Source of the DNA: Amorphophallus konjac
Taxonomy: Eukaryota > Streptophyta > Magnoliopsida > Alismatales > Araceae
Reading direction: 5' to 3'
Assembly (NCBI GenBank): GCA_022559845.1
Contig: CM040123.1
Coordinates: 298,208,642-298,272,641 of the forward strand
DNA length: 64,000 bases
Both the position numbers and the translations under genes were made by a program. Within the stretch, counting starts at the first letter, position 1, and every line of letters begins with the position of its first letter. The notes under the pieces were generated by a model, which was not told the DNA's origin, searched no databases, and saw only the letters and a list, made by a program, of their open reading frames with translations. Below are positions 21,700 through 31,369 of this stretch, one piece after another.

Positions 21700-21960
21700 A
21701 TGTCTTTTATCCCGCCGTGTCCTTGTCACATGTGTTTATGTCCCTCCATGTCCTTGTCACACGTGTTGTTTTGTCCCTCCATGTCTGTCATATTTTCGTT
21801 CCGCTATGTTTTGTCCCTCCGTGTCATCCCACATGTCTTTTGTTTCCCGTCATTGTCGTCCCACGTGTCTTTGTCCCACCATGTCCTTGTCCCACTGCGT
21901 GTTGGCTATCCCTCTGTGTCATGTTATCTTTGTTCCACATTGTTCTTTAGTCCCCACGCT
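21700..21960 (+). repeat. A: minisatellite built on 'tgtccttgtcacatgtg' and 'tgtccctccatg'
   Basis: About ten degenerate units, roughly 25-33 bp each, alternate 'tcacacgtg' or 'tcccacgtg' with 'tttgtccctccatg'. The counterpart in C lies at 53400-53650 on the other strand. All three frames read open here, which is a side effect of the repeat and not a gene. Confidence 0.75.
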
Positions 21961-22421
21961 TATTGTTTGTTCATATGATGTCTTGCATATGTTGTTCATG
22001 TGATTTCATCCTTCGTTATGCTATGTTACGTTATGTTATCTTTCATTCATCTTTGTTATGTTATCTTCATGCTTATTTTGTTGTGGCTGTGTCTTATTAT
22101 GAGGAAAATCATAAAAATTTGAATATAAAAAATAAAAAAATGCCATTTCGCTTGACAGGTAAGTCAGGTATGGCTCTCTATCCATGCTCATTATTACATT
22201 ACTATATGGTATTTACGTTATTATAGCCTCTCAAGGACCGACTGGTTATCCGTGTGTTCTGAGATCTGATGTTCCCCTTTAACAAAAATGATGATGATAT
22301 AAGAGCACACGGTTAATCTTTAGATAGGCCCTTAGTTTGAGTCGGGTGGGGGACGATAGACTCTGTCTCGAACGCCTTGGTTACAAGAAGACTCTTAACC
22401 CCATCTTGCTTAGTCTAGCAA

Positions 22422-22426
22422 TAGTA
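22422..22426. repeat. Target duplication TAGTA of solo LTR S, left copy (right copy 24967-24971)
   Basis: TAGTA stands directly before TGTTGTG at 22427 and directly after CCCAACA at 24966. This fixes both ends of S. Confidence 0.9.
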
Positions 22427-24966
22427 TGTTGTGTCTCTGTGGTTTTGATGATGTCAACTATTATATAAATTATATCTAACCTTGATGATAAAACCTTGAT
22501 GCATGAATTAATAAAACCTTGATGCATAAATTAATGATCTCATCACACATATAGAAGTATGAAATATGTCAGAACATGTTCTGAAGATGACTAAAAAAGT
22601 CATGAAAAGAAAGTCAACACAGGTCAACGCCATTGTTCAAGAACTGATAACAGGTCAACTGATCAAATTGTGAGTCAGCTCTTTGACAGGTAAGGTCGAT
22701 GCATATCTTAGTCTGAAGCATACAGGTTGGTGCATATACCTTCTCTATATCAGGTAAGGTTGATGCACATTTCAGTTTGATGCATATAAGGTCGATGCAT
22801 CTTTCATACCAAGGTAGATACAGGTCGATGCATGTTTATACAGTTGCTTATAAGGTCAGTGAATATGAAAACATATTGTGGCATAAGGTCAAGGCACATA
22901 TGTGCTACTGATCAAGAAGGTCGATGCACATTTGTCGCTGAGACTGGAACGTCGATGCGATGAACATTTGCCTTGTGCATATAGAAGGTTGGTGCACATC
23001 TGCCTTGTTCATTTAGAAGGTCGATGCACATTTGCATTGGTCATATATAAGGTCGATGCACATTTGCATTGCTCATTTAGAAGGTCGGTGCACATGTAGA
23101 GGTCCTGCACTGTCAGGTATGTGCACATTTGCACGATAGCATGTAAGGTCGGTGCACTTGTTACAACATGCTGAATGAGGTCGGTGCACATGTAGAAGTC
23201 ATGCACTATAAGGTCTGTGCATGTTTGTATATAACTCTATAAAGTCTGTGCATGTAGTCACACAGGTCGGTGCATGTATACACCACCACTGTATCAGGTC
23301 GATGCACATGTGACCTTGTGCTCAACAAGGTCGATGAACATTAGACCTTGTGCTCAGTAAGGTCGAAGCTCATGTTGAGTCTTAATCTGAACTGGTCTGT
23401 GCACCTTACATGTCAGGTCTGTCTGTGCATCATTAAGGTCAGTGCATCTTCATTAGTTCTTGTCTTCATCCATCATCTTCATGCATATAAAGTCTACCTA
23501 TGTATTACACATGTCAATGCATATACATCATTTTATACACCTCTGATTTGAATGTTTGACTAATATGATGTTGACTAAGTTTGCATTTGATTATGATAAT
23601 AAAGTGTTTGATGAAACGCCTCTTTACTCTATTTGATAAACCCAGATTGATGAATCAAACACTTGGGTGATTTAAACTGTTGACGGCATCAACTCTCACG
23701 TGAAGACCTAAGTCATGCCCGAAGCATGAGCTCGTGGGGATTAAGTGAACCAATGATTGGCATGTGATCCATGGCAAATACCGTTCTGATATTCTGCCAC
23801 GTGGATCATCATACCATCTGCACCTGACGCGTGGCATCTCTGAAAAGGCGAGAACAGCCCATCCACATGCCCGAAGCGTGAGCTCGTGGGACCCAAGCCT
23901 GAAGCTCTATAAAAGCCTCTCCTGCGATCAAAATCAGAAAAATAGAAGAGAAGAGATGGGAAGATCAGGAGAAGGGAAAAGAAGAGTAGAAGAGTACGAG
24001 AGCCAGAGAGTTCGTGAGAAGAGTTGGAGTTAGATTGAGAGATAGAGAGTTCGCTGAAGGAATAAGAAGAAGAAGGAGAAAAACAGAGTATCGTAAAATC
24101 AGAAGAAGTTTGAAGGGAAAAAGAGTGTGAGCAGAGAAAGAGAGTGAGCAAGAGAAAATAGAGAGGAAGTGAGAGCTCAAGGATCTGTGTGTTCATCAGT
24201 TCTTGGATCAGATCCAGAACTGTTTTGCTCCTACGTGAGATATATCTTTTTGTTTTCATTTTTGTTCTTTGGTTTTCCATTTCTGATTTTATCAAGCTCT
24301 GTGTCAGCGTTTGCAGAGGATCAGTTCCTTTGGACGGCAAGCTGTGTTGCTCAGCGGTGTAGCAAGCTGTGATGGTCAGTAGAAGCAAGCTGTGTTGCTC
24401 AGTGGTGTAAGCAAGCTATGATGCTCGGCGGTTCAAACTATTTATCAGTGGAAAGCCTCACTCGGGTTTGAGTTGGGGATGGACGTAGCTCTGTGAGTAG
24501 CAGACCGAACCATCTAAAAATCCTCTATGCAGTGGTTTGCTCGATTTGTTGATTCACGATAGATGTATGCTTAGGCTCGTTATATTTGCATCTAATTAGC
24601 CTATAATATTCTGAGCATACTAAGTGTTAATCAGATGCCTAGTTGAGTCTATTGTTGCATTTGCTCTACGATTTACATTTGCATATCTATATGCATCTTA
24701 GTTCAGCACCAGCGCACTGCTAGGTGTTTGTTGTTTTGACTGTTAGTTGATTCTCACACTTAGTGCACTTCAATCATATTCAATTCAGTTCAACACAGTT
24801 GTTATATGCTAAGTGTTCGAAGCTTGTTCAGTGAGAGCCATAACTCTCACCTGGGCTTCCTTGTCCAGTTTATGTAGGACAAATTTTGGTTTAAATTCTA
24901 ATTCCACAATATTTTTAAATGGAATTCATTCACCCCCCCTCTGAATCCGTGCCTTGCACCCCAACA
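22427..24966 (+). mobile_element. Element S: solo copia (SIRE-like) LTR, 2540 bp
   Basis: It starts TGTTGTGTCTCTG and ends CACCCCAACA; the terminal TGTTG and CAACA are a perfect inverted pair, and a five-base target duplication flanks it. There is no internal region, so the element was reduced to one LTR by recombination between its two LTRs. A TATAAAA box lies at 23908-23914. The start is closely similar to the X LTR and the 'ttcaccccccctctgaatcc' phrase near the end matches B and X. A repeat array fills the U3 part. Short open frames around 23740-24390 on both strands are purine/pyrimidine-rich and not supported as genes. Confidence 0.9.
22685..23500 (+). repeat. S: array of about 25 'aaggtcgatgcacat' units spaced near 32 bp
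   Basis: The core GGTC[GA][AG]TGCA[CT] recurs at about 22685, 22725, 22751, 22788, 22818, 22916, 22985, 23018, 23050, 23082, 23147, 23178, 23263 and 23296 among others, with many intervals of 30-35 bp. Between cores the sequence often contains TTGCA, which pairs loosely with the TGCA of the core. It lies upstream of the TATA box in the LTR. Confidence 0.8.
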
Positions 24967-24971
24967 TAGTA

Positions 24972-25579
24972 TCCTTGAGTACTTTCTATTTTATTATTTC
25001 TTTGCATTCGTTTTGATGATTTCTTTATTTTAGCCCAGCATGCATCATGTCATTTTAAGCATTCACGCATCGTGATTCTTTCAAAGGTTTCTCCTCAGCA
25101 ATAGTTAATTGCACTTCAGCTCTCTTGGATAGGAGATTCTCATTCCACTCTAAATTTGAACGATTTCTCTGATCTTCCCGCTCGGTCTGGTTGGCCAGCG
25201 TGATTCATATCTGGATTTTTATCTCAGTTTTATTCCCTTTTTCAGCTTTTCAGTTGTGTCTCTTTCGATCCCCTCATTGTCTATGGATTGTGTCCCCATT
25301 AAGGTTGGTTGTGTTTCCTCTTCCTTCCTTAATTAGTTCTCCAGACATGTCTCATCTGCGTCAGTCATTCCTTGTGGTTAGTTTGGCATTTTCGGGAGAA
25401 TTCCTGTCGCTTGTTCGTTGTGACGGGTGTCTTTTACCTTGATGCTCGCTTTTCAGTTATCTCCACTTCATCTCTGCTTCATCTCTATTTCACATCTTTT
25501 TTGCTCCATCTCATTTCTATTTTACCTCCGCGTCACTTTTGCTCGTTCCCTTACAAAGCGGACATCAACGAGGGACATC
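24972..25579 (+). other. A: non-coding tail with polypurine tract before the 3' LTR
   Basis: This continues A after S, with a counterpart in C on the minus strand (about 52860 to 52278). No coding domain is seen; the segment is pyrimidine-rich. It ends in ATCAACGAGGGACATC before the LTR; C has the cleaner AAGGAGGGGCATC in the same place, which is the likely polypurine tract. Confidence 0.65.
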
Positions 25580-27036
25580 TGTTGACACCCGTTTTAAGCC
25601 TGCAAGTCGAGTTATTTCTCTTATTCTCCTTTATAATGCTCCGAATTAACCATTATTTTGGAACCTTCTTTGAGCCTATTTTGAGCCCATTTCTTGACCA
25701 TTTTTCAAGCCCATTGAGCTTTAGAGGCTTTTATCTTCCATTCCCCAACTTTTGGGTCCATTTCGGGCAGCTTGGACGGCCGAACCGGCGCCTAGAACTT
25801 CACCTGTAGGCTCCAGAAGGTGGTCTCCTAGGAGACCGCATTCTCCATGAACAATATATTTTTTATTTTTTTTTGTTTTATCAAATGATGATCTTCCTGA
25901 GACCGCCACTTTCAAGTAATGGTCCCAGGTAGATCGTTTCTTCAGTTTATGTGCCCAAATCACCCCGATTAGGCCCAATCCCCTGGCGGTCACCCCTATG
26001 ACCATTTTTATCAAAATGGCAGTCATGCCATGACCGTTTTCATCTAGTTGCGGCCTCGCGATAGACCGTTTTCTCAACAGAGAGTCCGGATGATTCTGAA
26101 CTCCTATATCTTTGCCGTAGGACTCTTTGGACTCCTTGTTGACACCACTTTCGAGGGAGATAGGTCTCCACCTCAGTTTTTACCCATCCTAGGCTATTAT
26201 CCTTTGTATTAACTTGAGGTTTATCAATCAAAATCCCTATTTTTGGGTCTTTATCTCCTAAATCCGTGGGGGAACTTTCTAGGGTTTCTACAACTTCTAT
26301 ATAAACTGCCCAGTTCGTAGGGTACGAAGGGGGGCTTTTTCTTGGTTCGGGGTGAAGCCATGCCGCATCGTCGTCTTATTTCTTCGACCTCAACCTGAAG
26401 AGGGAAGTATTGGCTTTGATTTCCACGCTCAAGGGCTTTCTTTCTCTTTCTATTCTCTTAGTTATTCATTCTCCAATTTTGAAAATAATTACAAATTCAT
26501 GTTTTCTACACAATCTGCACTTTTTCCTGTTTTACGTCGCTTCTCCCTACAGTTGTGCTGCATGTTATTTCATGTTCTTCATATCTATGCATTCACAATG
26601 CACACACCTATATTTTACACCCGTTTACAGGGGTTAAAAATCTTCTCCCGGTGTGTTCTCCCTCAATCTTTCATGCTACTTTATCACTTCGGGATAGATG
26701 CTACACATGCATAGTTCTAATGGGTTTTCCCCTTGTTTCATCTTTGTTTTGCAGGAGAGCATGAATAGAACGTGAGGCCCTCTTCTTCTAGCTGGTTGGA
26801 AGGTAAGGAGGTGTAATCCACATTGGTTCCCGCACCCCTTTGTTAAGTGCGATCAAGTCTTCATCCCTTTCCAAGGTACACGATGCCGTTGCATCCTTTC
26901 TTCAATTCCTTTGGCGTTGTCATCCCTTGGTGGCAATCACGGTTCATTCATATATCTCTTATCGCCCCCTTTGTTCATACTTTCATGTCCATATGCATAT
27001 GTTTAGTTTGGGGGCGGGGTAGATAGTTCATCTAAA
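25580..27036 (+). repeat. A 3' LTR, 1457 bp
   Basis: It starts TGTTGACACCCG and ends ATCTAAA, one or two bases changed from ATCTACA of the 5' LTR. TATA box at 26298-26304. The hairpin region is shorter than in the 5' LTR: one 'ggtctcctaggagaccgc' hairpin at 25822-25840 is retained and the following CAGTCTCCTAGG copy is missing. The exon-like block is at 26754-26875. Target duplication ATATT follows. Confidence 0.85.
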
Positions 27037-27041
27037 ATATT

Positions 27042-27216
27042 TCTTCATTTTTGCAACAAATTATTCTTCAAATTTTCACTTCTGCTGGCATGTGGATGAT
27101 GATTCTGTCGACCAGACTAAACTATTAGGTCGACCTGGCCTTTGTTATTCTGTCTAGTTCTTTTCAATTTTTGTTCATGGGGGTTCAGAATGTCAGAATG
27201 CTTTGGGGGTGATTTT
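27042..27216 (-). pseudogene. gag: X gag, short middle piece between insertions A and B
   Basis: These 175 bases sit between the right target duplication of A and the left edge of B, so they must be X sequence. On the minus strand they read as a gag linker with several stops and no domain of their own. A GTCGAC pair (27107 and 27129, 22 bp apart) lies here too, as in the X LTR and the X 3' region. Confidence 0.6.
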
Positions 27217-27459
27217 TGTTGGGACTCCTCTGGTTTGATAAGCAGTATGTGTACTGCTTTGTGCTGAAATGTTTTGATGATTGACAAATAGTTGTTTTGA
27301 TGATTAGTAACAATATTGGTTGACTTCGTTGACTGCATAGTTGACGTTGTTAACTTTATATTGACATTATGATGTGTGTATTTTGATGACTTTTATTTGT
27401 CAGATAATCGTATAAATGTTGTCTGCATGTTTACACTTAGGCTTTGCATTAGAGTGAAG

Positions 27460-28075
27460 TCGGTGCAATACCAAGTCAGTCTGCATTGAGTTCGTGCATA
27501 GAGTGCATTACCAGCATATCAAGTCCGTGCATGCATATATAAAGTCGGTGCAAGCCATGTTGCTGCACACAACCAAGTCGCTGCAAAGGTCATTCATGCA
27601 TTATGTAAGTCAATGCATTGGTAGTTGTTGCACGAGACCAAGTCCGTGCAGGCTTCATTCAAGGCACACTAAGTCGGTGCAAAATTTCTCGCTGCACGCT
27701 ATCAAGTTGGTGCAACCCTTGCTACTACACATAACCAAGTCAGTGCAATTGCATTCATGCATTAGGTAACTCAGTGCATAAGAACTCATGTACTCAGCGC
27801 TTGCACATTAAGTTTGTGCAAGTCAAGAAGTAAGTTTGTACAAGTGCATGCATGCTGCATAATAAGTCTGTGCATATATCATTTGCTCCATAGCAAAGTC
27901 TGTGCAACTCTTGATTCTTGCATGTGCAAAGTCCGTGCAAGACTGCTCTTGACATGTGTAGTCTATGCATCAGTTCAATGTGTGAACACTTGACTCCGTG
28001 CATATGGGTTCATATGTTATATCGAGTCTGTGAAGTCTGTGCACATTTAGTTCAAGTATCTAATTAACTCTGTGC
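27460..28075 (+). repeat. B 5' LTR: array of about 22 'aagtcggtgca' units spaced near 31 bp
   Basis: The core A[AG]GTC[GCT]GTGCA recurs at about 27460, 27518, 27541, 27572, 27605, 27640, 27671, 27703, 27736, 27768, 27862, 27894, 27929 and 27990. Typical spacing is 30-33 bp. Between cores a second half 'ttgctgcaca' or 'attcatgcatt' is often found, giving a loosely inverted arrangement. The 3' LTR copy is at 45195-45860 and has one extra unit duplicated near 45460-45510. Confidence 0.8.
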
Positions 28076-28228
28076 ATCTTTTTACTATCTTTCAGATTAT
28101 TTCAAGCTGACATTAAGTCTGACCTTGACTAGATAATTGCTCGAGGAGTTTAAGAAAGGCACATGATCCAAGAATGGAGGAGGTGCCAAGATGATGCCAC
28201 GTGGCCTGACCACTCCAAATCTGGATAA

Positions 28229-28233
28229 GGCTC
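28229..28233. repeat. Target duplication GGCTC of element H, left copy (right copy 36534-36538)
   Basis: GGCTC precedes TGATTAGG at 28234 and follows CGACACCA at 36533. Removing H and one copy restores the sequence seen in the 3' LTR of B (GGATAAGGCTTTGGGCGG) apart from one base. Confidence 0.95.
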
Positions 28234-30244
28234 TGATTAGGTGTATTTTTATCATTTAATTCATGAGCATATGCATTTTTATGAGCTTAATTGATATTAA
28301 ATATACACTTCTCACACTTATTGTTGATTTTGTATCAAATGTTTAATTTTTTGAAATTAAATAAATTTTTATGATAATTTTTATGTATTTATGTAGGCAC
28401 GTAGTTCGAGGAAAGCTCTAAGAAAAAGAAAAAAAAAGAATAACAATATATATGTTCAACTGGGCCAAAAGCCCGGAAACTTGTTCAAAAAGATAAGAAA
28501 AAAATAGAAAAAAAATAAAATTATTTGATAATTTTTTAGATTTTTCTAACTATTTCTATCATATATATATATAGATATATATATATTATATATATAATAA
28601 TAATAAAAAAATATAAAAAAATATATTCAAAACCCCCTGCCCCGCCTTCCCGCCTTCGCCGCCCGGCACGGGCGACGAGGGCGGGCGAAGGTGGGCGAGG
28701 GGGGGGGGGGGGGGGGGGCTCGTGGCGAGCAGGCGACCACACGCGACGCACGCGGGCGCGTGCGCCGCGTGCGACGCGTGGCGACGGCGGAGCGGCGGGC
28801 GCACCAGGGGCCCACGGGCGGGTGGCCGAACCCGGCCGAACCGGTCGGCACGTTGCGCCGGCAGAGAGAGAATAAGAGAGAAAGAAGGAGAAGAAAATGC
28901 CATAAAATACCAGAAAAATCCGAAAAAAATGGCAAAGTGGGCAGAACCTACCTGTCTACCATTTTAGGTTAAAATTGGGTACACTTGTTTGTATTGATGG
29001 AGTGTTTTTTGTAACCCCTATATAAAGGGTGCATTGGTCTTGAATGAAGGGAGTTAGTTAGTGAGTAGAGTTAGTTAGTGAGTGATAGAAGATGGCAAGA
29101 AGGTTGAGTAGGGGGAGAGCTAGCTTGGGTCACTTGTAATGTAAGTTGTTCTTTACATTTCTGAAGTTGTTGAGTGCATCAAGTTGTATTTTCCAAGCTT
29201 TTGAAGTCAAAGTTGTAAGTTGTTCTTATTTCAATAAAAGTTTCATTTTTGAATTCAGCCTGTTCTTAGTCTTATTTCGCATGGTTGTAATCTTTATTTC
29301 AATTTGCTTTCTTCACAAAAGTTGTTTATTTTCAAGTGCTCTTCAACTTCTCTGTTGATCATTTCTTCAAATTCTTCCTACTTCATAGAGTTCTGGTCCG
29401 TTTTCTTAAGTGCTGTTTTAGGTGTTTACTGTTCATCCGTGGTGAGACATTCTAGTTTTCTTATGTTTTGAAGCCTTTCTAGACCTCTTTTTAATCCGAG
29501 TTCTTCATCAACTTTGTTCCTCTCTTATAGATCTCTATTTCATTCTTCTACCACCTTGTCTAATTCTGTGTATTTTTAGAGTTAGAATTAATTTTTCAAA
29601 GTGCTGTTTTTCTGTCAGTTACTATTCACCAGCAGGGATAGATCTTGCTTTTTCAGTGCCTTCCTCTTATTTTCTGTCTCTGTGTTCTTAATCAAAGTTT
29701 CCCCTTTTTCAATTCTCTACAACTTTCATGTTTTACACTTCTTCTAATTCTGTCCAGATTTGAAGTTATGCTTTTTCTTCCAATCCCTATTTTTACTTGA
29801 ATTCTATTATGATTTCAAACTTAAGTTTTCAAACTTGTTAAATCCAACTCTTGTCTTCATAAGTTCTTCAATCATACCCAAAGCGGTGATCATTCTTCTG
29901 CAAATCCTCTCACGGCATCGACTTCCTAGGCGGAGCGATCTTCATCAAAGGCTCGGCATGGAAACGACGGCGTTCTTCTTTATTTCTTTCACTTACCTTT
30001 TGTTGTTTGAAGTTGCACTTTAATTCCATTTAGTTGTAATCGCACTCAAAACCCAACACTTGATTTTTCAAAACACAAGAATATTGTCCAACTAATAAAA
30101 ATAACCAAATTCCTTCCCCGTGGGATCGACCCGTACTTACCATTATACTCATGTTTTCAAATCCATAAGTGAGTGAGTGCGGTTATAAATATTTGAAATT
30201 TGTGTGGCACGGTAATTTTAACAACGACTATCGAGGCGACACCA
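28234..30244 (+). repeat. H 5' LTR, 2011 bp
   Basis: It starts TGATTAGGTG and ends CGACACCA. An AT dinucleotide tract (28560-28612), a 20-base G run (28699-28718), a GC-rich block and a TATATAAA box (29019-29026) occur in order. The downstream pyrimidine-rich 5' untranslated part (29100-30240) has small open frames identical in both LTRs, as expected from LTR identity, and they are not counted as genes. Confidence 0.95.
28628..28862. promoter_or_regulatory. H LTR: GC- and CpG-rich block upstream of the TATA box
   Basis: In an otherwise AT-rich element this stretch is roughly three-quarters G+C and dense in CpG, with alternating CGCACGCGGGCGCG. It ends about 160 bases before the TATATAAA box. 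The 3' LTR copy is at 34921-35146. The G run inside is 20 bases in the 5' LTR and 12 in the 3' LTR (34986-34997). A promoter role is inferred from position only. Confidence 0.6.
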
Positions 30245-30250
30245 AATTTT

Positions 30251-30268
30251 TGGCGCCGTTGCCGGGGA
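30251..30268 (+). other. H primer-binding site, tRNA-Asp type
   Basis: TGGCGCCGTTGCCGGGGA, six bases after the LTR end, is the well-known plant tRNA-Asp primer complement used by Athila and related elements. Confidence 0.9.
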
Positions 30269-31369
30269 GTGAATTATGATGATAGTTGGATATTCTTGTG
30301 TTTGTTGTATATATGTGAATATTCATTTTGCTCTTTTTACTTGTGCAGGATAAAGAAAAAAATTTGAAAATCAAAGAAAGAGGAAGATCGAACCTAAAAT
30401 TCCAAGGATATGAAACGTCGTTAAATAGCCCGGAAGCATTGCTAAAGGGCTGAAATCAAGAAACATGTTCTATCTTTCCACTTTCTGAAAAATATTTACA
30501 AAAATCTGAAAATTTCTTGAAAACTCTATAAAAATCATAAAACAATCAAAACAAAAGAATTTTTTTTTGTGCTGGTTAGATAGGTTCATTAACTAAAAAA
30601 TGAAAAAAAATACTTGCACCAAAATCTAAAAAAAAATTTCATTTCCAGATTAGAAACCACACAACATGTTCTAGGTCATGCATCATTTAGCATAGAAGTT
30701 TTCTTTGTTCAATTCCTGTCAATTGCATATTGAAGATTGCGAGGGGCAAGGTACGTTCTACTCACCATATTCTGGCATTCATTTTACATAAAGAACCCCT
30801 TGTTTGAAATTGTGGTGTGCATTTTCATTTCAAAATACTTTAAGGACAACACCCCTAATAAGATAAGGTGGGGATTTCATCACCCTTCCTTAGCCCACAA
30901 ACCACATTTCTCTTGCATCTTCGCATGACCTCCGCCATAAATAAAAGTCAGTAAACGTTGGCCCTAGGATCACACTGTGATTCTTGTGTTATTTAGGTTT
31001 ATCCTCATATGAAAATCGGTGCCTAAGGTAAGACGGTCGGACAGCAAACGCTTTAAGCGGGTTAGTGGTTTGGCATAATAAGGTCCCTACGAAAGTAGGG
31101 GGAACCTCCCACTTCCCCACCCCTTACCTGGCTGGTGGTCATATTGAGGGTAAACTTAAGTCTCACGTTAATCATTTTGTGAAACCCTATTTATAGGTCC
31201 AGGTCACATCTAGGTCATTAGGGTCATTTGTGTGCTAACTTGTTTATTTTTGCATAAAAAAAAATAATAAAATCAAAACATAAAAAAAAATTCATTGAAA
31301 AATCATCACTCTTTCTTGGGTCTTTTTCATTTCCATATCTAATTTTGTTCAGGCCCAATAATAGATTCT
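30269..31369 (+). other. H leader, no gene seen
   Basis: AT-rich with several A-runs. It contains 'gtggtttggcataataaggtc' and a 'ctacgaaagtaggggg' hairpin near 31085-31105, and no convincing reading frame. Its length is typical of gypsy leaders. Confidence 0.6.

Larger units (their letters stand above)
20044..22421 (+). other. A: non-coding stretch downstream of the coding region, first part
   Basis: No gene is seen. Most of it has a minus-strand counterpart in C (55323 down to about 52925), so it is element sequence, not captured host DNA. A splice-like pair is visible: TTGCAAG/GTATCTTT at about 20328-20335 and CTTCTGCAG at 20470-20478, present in C as well. An 11-base G run at 21170-21180 is missing from C. 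Two minisatellites are listed separately. S interrupts at 22427. Confidence 0.6.
13180..27036 (+). mobile_element. Element A: non-autonomous Ty3-gypsy (Ogre/Tat-like) element, about 13.9 kb including solo LTR S
   Basis: Order on the plus strand: 5' LTR (13180-14691), primer site (14704), leader with a three-fold tandem repeat, gag, a second coding domain of unknown function, about 5.5 kb of non-coding DNA interrupted by S, polypurine tract, 3' LTR (25580-27036). Element C has the same order on the other strand, so the layout is a family trait and not an accident of decay. Neither copy has a protease, reverse transcriptase, RNase H or integrase that I can recognise, so the family must use enzymes from elsewhere. 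Ogre/Tat affinity is inferred from the gag type, long leader and primer site. Both coding domains in A are broken. Confidence 0.85.

Noticed and set aside
21690..22003. Three overlapping plus-strand open frames
   Set aside because: They read across a pyrimidine-rich minisatellite in all frames; the counterpart in C is open on different frames, so no protein is conserved.
22685..23500. Regular direct repeats that at first look like a CRISPR array
   Set aside because: Units are degenerate, the spacers are not unique sequence of constant length, and the array lies inside a copia LTR with a target duplication in plant DNA.
23741..24388. Minus-strand 215-codon frame in solo LTR S
   Set aside because: Opposite to the TATA box direction, over a purine-rich transcript leader; no motifs.
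28586..28972. Open frames in both directions over the GC-rich block of H
   Set aside because: The high GC content removes stop codons from all frames. The frames overlap on both strands and are disturbed by G-run length differences between the LTRs.
29760..30023. Identical 87-codon frame in both LTRs of H (also 36049-36312)
   Set aside because: Identity is explained by LTR duplication at insertion; the frame lacks domain features and lies in the 5' untranslated part.
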